Shown piece by piece: positions 60,206-64,000 of a stretch of 64,000 bases of DNA. Under the pieces are notes generated by a model, which saw only the letters and a program-made list of their open reading frames with translations, made no database searches and was not told the origin of the DNA. Origin of the DNA: Martinezella rhizogenes (GTDB lineage: Bacteria > Pseudomonadota > Alphaproteobacteria > Rhizobiales > Rhizobiaceae); assembly GCA_013322215.1 (NCBI GenBank), contig JAAMEZ010000056.1, positions 336,050 through 400,049 of the forward strand, given 5' to 3'. Within the stretch, counting starts at the first letter, position 1. Each line of letters starts with the position of its first letter. The position numbers and the translations under genes are program-made.

Positions 60206-60250
60206 ATGTCCGAAATCCACGCGTCACGAGCAAAACAAGGGGAACTGCAA

Positions 60251-61549
60251 GTGAAGAAGATCCTGTCCGGTGGTGTTACGCGCCGCAACCTTTTGAAGAC
60301 ATCCGCCACGGCTGCCCTGATCGGCGCGGTCAAGGCGGCCTTCCCTTCCGGTGCCTTTGCAGCAACGTCGGGACCGGAAGTGTCTGGGGTCAAGCTTGGT
60401 TACATCGCCCTGACGGATGCCGCACCGCTGGTTATCGCCAAGGAAAAGGGCCTGTTCGAAAAGCACGGCCTTCCCGACACGGATGTCGCCAAGCAGGCCT
60501 CCTGGGGCGCGACGCGCGATAACCTCGTGCTTGGCGGCGCGGCGAACGGCATCGACGGCGCCCATATCCTCTCGCCACTCCCCTACCTCATGCATACCGG
60601 CAAGGTGACGCAGAACAACCAGCCCGTGCCGATGGCGATCCTCGCCCGCCTCAACTACGACAGCCAGGGCATCTCGGTCGCAAAGGAATATGCAGAGACC
60701 GGCGTTCAGCTCGATGCCTCCAAGCTGAAAGCGGCCTTCGACGCGAAAAGAGCCGCAGGCAAGGAGATCAAGGCGGCCATGACCTTCCCGGGCGGCACGC
60801 ATGATCTGTGGATCCGCTATTGGCTGGCTGCTGGTGGCATCCATCCCGACAAGGACGTCTCGACCATCGTCGTGCCGCCGCCGCAGATGGTGGCGAACAT
60901 GAAGGTCGGCAACATGGACGTCTTCTGTGTCGGCGAACCCTGGAACGAACAGCTCGTCAATCAGGGCATCGGCTTTACTGCCTGCACGACCGGCGAGATC
61001 TGGAAAGGTCACCCGGAAAAAGCTCTGGGCATGCGCGCCGACTGGATCGAGAAGAACCCGAATGCCGCCAAGGCATTGCTTATGGCCATCATGGAAGCCC
61101 AGCAATGGTGCGACAGCATGGATAACAAGGAGGAGATGGCGACCATTCTCGGCAAACGGCAATGGTTCAATGTTCCACCCAAGGACGTGCTAGGCCGCTT
61201 GAAGGGCGACATCAACTACGGCAACGGCCGTGTCGCCAAGGGCACCGACCTCTACATGAAATTCTGGAAGGGTGGCGTCTCCTACCCCTATCAGAGCCAT
61301 GACGCCTGGTTCATCGCCGAGAACATCCGCTGGGGCAAGTTCGCACCCAACACCGACATCAAGACACTGGTTGGCCAGGTCAACCGTCAGGATATCTGGC
61401 GCGACGCGGCCAAGGATCTCGGCGTTGCCGCATCGGACATTCCGGCATCGACCTCGCGCGGCAAAGAAACCTTCTTCGACGGCAAGGTCTTCGACCCCGA
61501 AAACCCCACTGCATACCTCGAAAGCCTCTCGATCAAGGTGGCGTCGTAA
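60251..61549 (+). CDS. nrtA: Nitrate ABC importer substrate-binding protein (NrtA)
   Basis: 432-residue nitrate-binding protein of the CmpA/NrtA family. N-terminal Tat signal (GGVTRRNLLKTSATAALIGA) with cleavage near FAA. Mature KLGYIALTDAAPLVIAKEKGLFEKHGL, HILSPLPYLMHTGK, YWLAAGGIHPDKDVSTIVVPPPQM and DVFCVGEPWNEQL match the family. Start GTG at 60251 is chosen because AAGGGG lies 7 bases upstream; the T7 tract at 60199 shows that the leader extends to there, so longer frames are unlikely. Expressed from the sigma-54 promoter and NasT leader. Confidence 0.92.
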   Translation: MKKILSGGVTRRNLLKTSATAALIGAVKAAFPSGAFAATSGPEVSGVKLGYIALTDAAPLVIAKEKGLFEKHGLPDTDVAKQASWGATRDNLVLGGAANGIDGAHILSPLPYLMHTGKVTQNNQPVPMAILARLNYDSQGISVAKEYAETGVQLDASKLKAAFDAKRAAGKEIKAAMTFPGGTHDLWIRYWLAAGGIHPDKDVSTIVVPPPQMVANMKVGNMDVFCVGEPWNEQLVNQGIGFTACTTGEIWKGHPEKALGMRADWIEKNPNAAKALLMAIMEAQQWCDSMDNKEEMATILGKRQWFNVPPKDVLGRLKGDINYGNGRVAKGTDLYMKFWKGGVSYPYQSHDAWFIAENIRWGKFAPNTDIKTLVGQVNRQDIWRDAAKDLGVAASDIPASTSRGKETFFDGKVFDPENPTAYLESLSIKVAS

Positions 61550-61583
61550 TGCTCGGCACTCTCTTCCAAAAAGGATTCGTTCA

Positions 61584-62480
61584 ATGTCCGTAACCGCCCG
61601 CAAACAGCAAGCCGCCGTTGCGCAAGCGCCTGCTCCCGCAAAGAGCCATGTCGTGACATTGGCGGCCCGCCCGGCTCGGCGCATCGATCCAGGTCGTATC
61701 GCTGTCTCGGTCTTGCGCAGCGTCCTGCCGCCGCTGGTGGTTCTCGTGCTTCTGCTCGGCATCTGGCAGCTGCTCTGCGACCAGCCGGGCGCCAGCCTGC
61801 CACCTCCATCGCAGGTCTGGCAGGAAAGCTACGACCTCATCGTCTATCCCTTCTTCTACAACGGACCGCAGGATATCGGGCTTGCCTGGCGCGTGCTTAT
61901 CTCGCTGCAGCGCGTCGCCTATGGCTTCGGCCTTGCCGCTGTCGCCGGCGTGCTGATCGGCGCGGTGATCGGGCAATCGGTCTGGGCGATGCGCGGCCTC
62001 GACCCGATCTTCCAGGTGCTGCGCACCGTGCCGCCGCTGGCGTGGCTGCCGCTCTCGCTCGCGGCCTTCCAGAATTCCAACCCGTCGGCGATCTTCGTGA
62101 TCTTCATCACTTCGATCTGGCCCGTCATCATCAACACCGCGGTCGGTGTGCGCAACATTCCGCAGGATTATCGCAACGTCGCGAAGGTATTGCGGCTGAA
62201 CCAGGTCGAATTCTTCTTCCGTATCATGGTGCCGGCGGCTGCCCCTTATATCTTCACCGGACTGCGCATCGGTGCCGGGCTCTCCTGGCTTGCGATCGTT
62301 GCTGCCGAAATGCTGACAGGTGGTGTCGGCATCGGCTTCTTCATCTGGGACGCGTGGAACTCCTCGCGCCTGCCCGACATCATCGTGGCGCTCGCCTATA
62401 TCGGCATCACCGGCTTTGTCCTCGATCGTCTGGTCGCAGGCCTTGGTGCCGTCGTGACCCGTGGCATGACGAGCAACTGA
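61584..62480 (+). CDS. nrtB: Nitrate ABC importer permease (NrtB)
   Basis: 298-residue membrane permease. Hydrophobic helix at about 43-62 (VLPPLVVLVLLLGIWQLL), then SLPPPSQVWQE, typical of the NrtB/SsuC/TauC class; about six helices. The coupling loop is VAKVLRLNQVEFFFRIMVPAAAPYIFTGLRIG, with the AEMLTGGVGIGFFIWDAWNSS tail. Start at 61584 has AAGGA upstream. It follows nrtA by 34 bp and precedes nrtC by 10. Imports nitrate across the inner membrane. Confidence 0.92.
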   Translation: MSVTARKQQAAVAQAPAPAKSHVVTLAARPARRIDPGRIAVSVLRSVLPPLVVLVLLLGIWQLLCDQPGASLPPPSQVWQESYDLIVYPFFYNGPQDIGLAWRVLISLQRVAYGFGLAAVAGVLIGAVIGQSVWAMRGLDPIFQVLRTVPPLAWLPLSLAAFQNSNPSAIFVIFITSIWPVIINTAVGVRNIPQDYRNVAKVLRLNQVEFFFRIMVPAAAPYIFTGLRIGAGLSWLAIVAAEMLTGGVGIGFFIWDAWNSSRLPDIIVALAYIGITGFVLDRLVAGLGAVVTRGMTSN

Positions 62481-62490
62481 GGAGAACCCT

Positions 62491-63288
62491 ATGAGCGCCT
62501 ATCTGAAGCTCGATCATATCGACAAATATTTCGATCGCGGCGGCCAGCGGGCCGAAGTCCTGAAGGGCATCGAACTCGTCATCGACAAGGGCGAATTCGT
62601 CTCGATCATCGGTCACTCCGGCTGCGGCAAGTCGACCTTGCTCAACCTCATCGCGGGCTTGACGCCGGTCTCCTCCGGTGCGGTGCTGCTAGAAAACCGC
62701 GAAGTCAACGCGCCCGGCCCGGATCGGGCCGTGGTCTTCCAGAACCACAGCCTGCTGCCCTGGCTCAGCGTCTACGAAAACGTCAATCTCGCTGTCTCGA
62801 AAGTGTTTCGCGGCACCAAGACCAAGGCCGAGCGCCATGACTGGGTGATGCGCAACCTCGATCTAGTGCAGATGGCGCACGCCAAGGACAAGCGTCCCTC
62901 GGAAATCTCCGGCGGCATGAAACAGCGTGTCGGCATTGCCCGCGCGCTTGCCATGCAACCGAAGATCCTATTGCTCGACGAACCCTTCGGGGCATTGGAC
63001 GCGCTCACCCGCGCCCATCTGCAGGATGCGGTCATGGAAATTCACGCTCGCCTCGGCAGCACCATGGTGATGATCACCCATGATGTCGACGAGGCGGTGT
63101 TGCTCTCCGACCGCATCGTCATGATGACCAATGGTCCGGCCGCCCATATCGGCGATATCCTTGAAGTGCCGATCGCACGGCCACGCAACCGCATCGAGCT
63201 TGCCTCCGACCGAACCTACCTCAAATGCCGCGAAGCCGTGCTGAAGTTCCTCTACGAACGCCACCGCTTCGTCGAAGCCGCGGAGTGA
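62491..63288 (+). CDS. nrtC: Nitrate ABC importer ATP-binding protein (NrtC/NrtD-like)
   Basis: 265-residue ATPase. Walker A GHSGCGKST at 41-49, Q-loop FQNHSLLPWLSVYENV, signature ISGGMKQRVGIARAL, Walker B LLLDEPFGALD, switch His ITHDVDEA. It resembles NrtD or the ATPase half of NrtC; it lacks the extra C-terminal NrtA-like domain of cyanobacterial NrtC, so it is a single-domain ATPase. Immediately followed by nirB with four bases between. Energises nitrate uptake. Confidence 0.92.
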   Translation: MSAYLKLDHIDKYFDRGGQRAEVLKGIELVIDKGEFVSIIGHSGCGKSTLLNLIAGLTPVSSGAVLLENREVNAPGPDRAVVFQNHSLLPWLSVYENVNLAVSKVFRGTKTKAERHDWVMRNLDLVQMAHAKDKRPSEISGGMKQRVGIARALAMQPKILLLDEPFGALDALTRAHLQDAVMEIHARLGSTMVMITHDVDEAVLLSDRIVMMTNGPAAHIGDILEVPIARPRNRIELASDRTYLKCREAVLKFLYERHRFVEAAE

Positions 63289-63292
63289 TATC

Positions 63293-64000
63293 ATGACCCA
63301 GAAACTCGTCATCATCGGCAACGGCATGGCGCCAGGGCGCATGCTGGAGCATCTGCTGGAAAAGGCGCCCGGCCTCTATGAGGTCACGATCTTCAACGCC
63401 GAGCCCCGCGTGAACTACGACCGCATCATGCTGTCGCCTGTTCTCTCCGGCGAAAAGGACTACGAGCAGATCATCATCCACGGCGACGGCTGGTACATCA
63501 AGCACGGCATCACCCTCTACAAGGGGCACAAGATCGTCGCCATCGACCGGGCTGCAAAGACGGTCACCTCCGATCATGGCGTGACCGAGAGCTACGACAA
63601 GCTTGTGATCGCGACGGGCTCCGTCCCATTCATCATTCCGGTTCCGGGCAGGGAATTGCGCGGGGTCATCACCTATCGCGACCTCGACGACGTGCAGGCG
63701 ATGCTGCTTGCCGCGCAATCGCGCGAAAAGGCCGTTGTCATCGGCGGCGGCCTGCTTGGTCTCGAGGCGGCCGCCGGCCTCAGCCTGCGGGGCATGGATG
63801 TCACAGTTCTCCATGTGCAGCCGACACTGATGGAGCGCCAGCTCGATCCGGCCGCCGGCTATCTCCTGCAAAAGGCCGTCGAGGAGCGCGGCATCAAGGT
63901 TATCACCAAGGCCAACACCAAGGCGATCATCGGTGACGGCAAGGTCGAGGGGATCGAACTCGACGATGGGCGTGTGATTCCCGCCACGCTCGTCGTGATG
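63293..64000 (+). CDS. nirB: Assimilatory nitrite reductase large subunit (NirB), truncated by the window end
   Basis: The gene is open to the window edge, giving 236 residues of the N-terminal flavoprotein domain. First nucleotide-binding loop VIIGNGMAPGRMLEHLL, then RVNYDRIMLSPVLSGEK, and second loop VVIGGGLLGLEAAAGL, as in NirB (NAD(P)H-dependent nitrite reductase). It starts at ATG 63293 four bases after nrtC. The iron-sulfur and siroheme domains and nirD and nasA should lie downstream, outside the window. Reduces nitrite to ammonium in the cytosol. Confidence 0.92.
   Translation, partial: MTQKLVIIGNGMAPGRMLEHLLEKAPGLYEVTIFNAEPRVNYDRIMLSPVLSGEKDYEQIIIHGDGWYIKHGITLYKGHKIVAIDRAAKTVTSDHGVTESYDKLVIATGSVPFIIPVPGRELRGVITYRDLDDVQAMLLAAQSREKAVVIGGGLLGLEAAAGLSLRGMDVTVLHVQPTLMERQLDPAAGYLLQKAVEERGIKVITKANTKAIIGDGKVEGIELDDGRVIPATLVVM

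Noticed and set aside
1..64000. tRNA, rRNA, CRISPR, transposase, integrase and toxin-antitoxin genes
   Set aside because: No such sequence was recognised on either strand; no regularly spaced direct repeats of CRISPR type were seen.

Overview
The window looks like chromosomal or chromid DNA of a fast-growing rhizobium (Rhizobiaceae, most likely Rhizobium or a close relative). This rests on the high G+C coding style, the density of ABC-type solute importers and LacI/GntR regulators, a PrsD/PrsE-type secretion pair beside an RTX glycanase, a RirA-type iron box (TGA-N9-TCA), a NasT/NasS nitrate module, and two copies of a palindromic intergenic repeat that I remember as common in Rhizobiales. 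I saw no tRNA, rRNA, insertion sequence, CRISPR array or prophage gene. The assignment to genus is inference.

Layout. 1-5.6 kb: two convergent aldo/keto reductases, a LysR regulator, a 1-Cys peroxiredoxin, a small serine hydrolase, a small unknown protein and an FMN reductase. 6.0-16.4 kb: catabolic locus A, with a complete CUT1-type sugar ABC importer, an enolase-superfamily enzyme, a TIM-barrel isomerase/epimerase-like protein, two VOC proteins, an aldo/keto reductase, a beta-propeller protein and a LacI regulator whose likely operator (ATTAACGTTAAT and close variants) occurs at the divergent promoters. 16.5-23.7 kb: locus B, a second CUT1 importer without its own ATPase, a GMC flavoprotein with a four-cysteine cluster plus its gluconate-2-dehydrogenase-subunit-3-like partner, a TIM-barrel protein and a LacI regulator with two strong palindromes (GCAATCGATTGC core). 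23.7-31.8 kb: locus C, a polar-amino-acid-type ABC importer fused in one operon to sugar-acid enzymes (zinc alcohol dehydrogenase, SDR, RraA-like protein, split UxaA-type dehydratase), divergent from an unusual tandem-winged-helix GntR regulator.

32-33.3 kb: an IalB-like protein and an 800-bp gene-free, partly AT-rich stretch. 33.3-38.4 kb: a peptide/nickel-type (Dpp/Opp) ABC importer with fused ATPases. 38.8-46.9 kb: a small secreted protein, an orphan ProX-type binding protein, an RTX GH16 glycanase and its probable PrsD/PrsE type I secretion pair, interrupted by an OsmC protein and a GntR regulator whose start codon sits at the centre of a 24-bp perfect palindrome. 47.2-57.8 kb: a siderophore-interacting reductase, HtpG, then an iron-siderophore uptake cluster (AraC regulator, iron box, TonB-dependent receptor, FhuD-like, FhuB-like, DUF2218-SIP reductase). 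57.9-64 kb: nasT-nasS and nrtA-nrtB-nrtC-nirB for nitrate assimilation, with a consensus sigma-54 promoter followed at once by an ANTAR-type hexaloop RNA hairpin.

The three catabolic loci look like independent import-and-degrade modules, each with its own regulator. The best-supported regulatory discovery is the nrt leader. The most interesting metabolic unknowns are loci A, B and C, whose substrates cannot be read from sequence alone.
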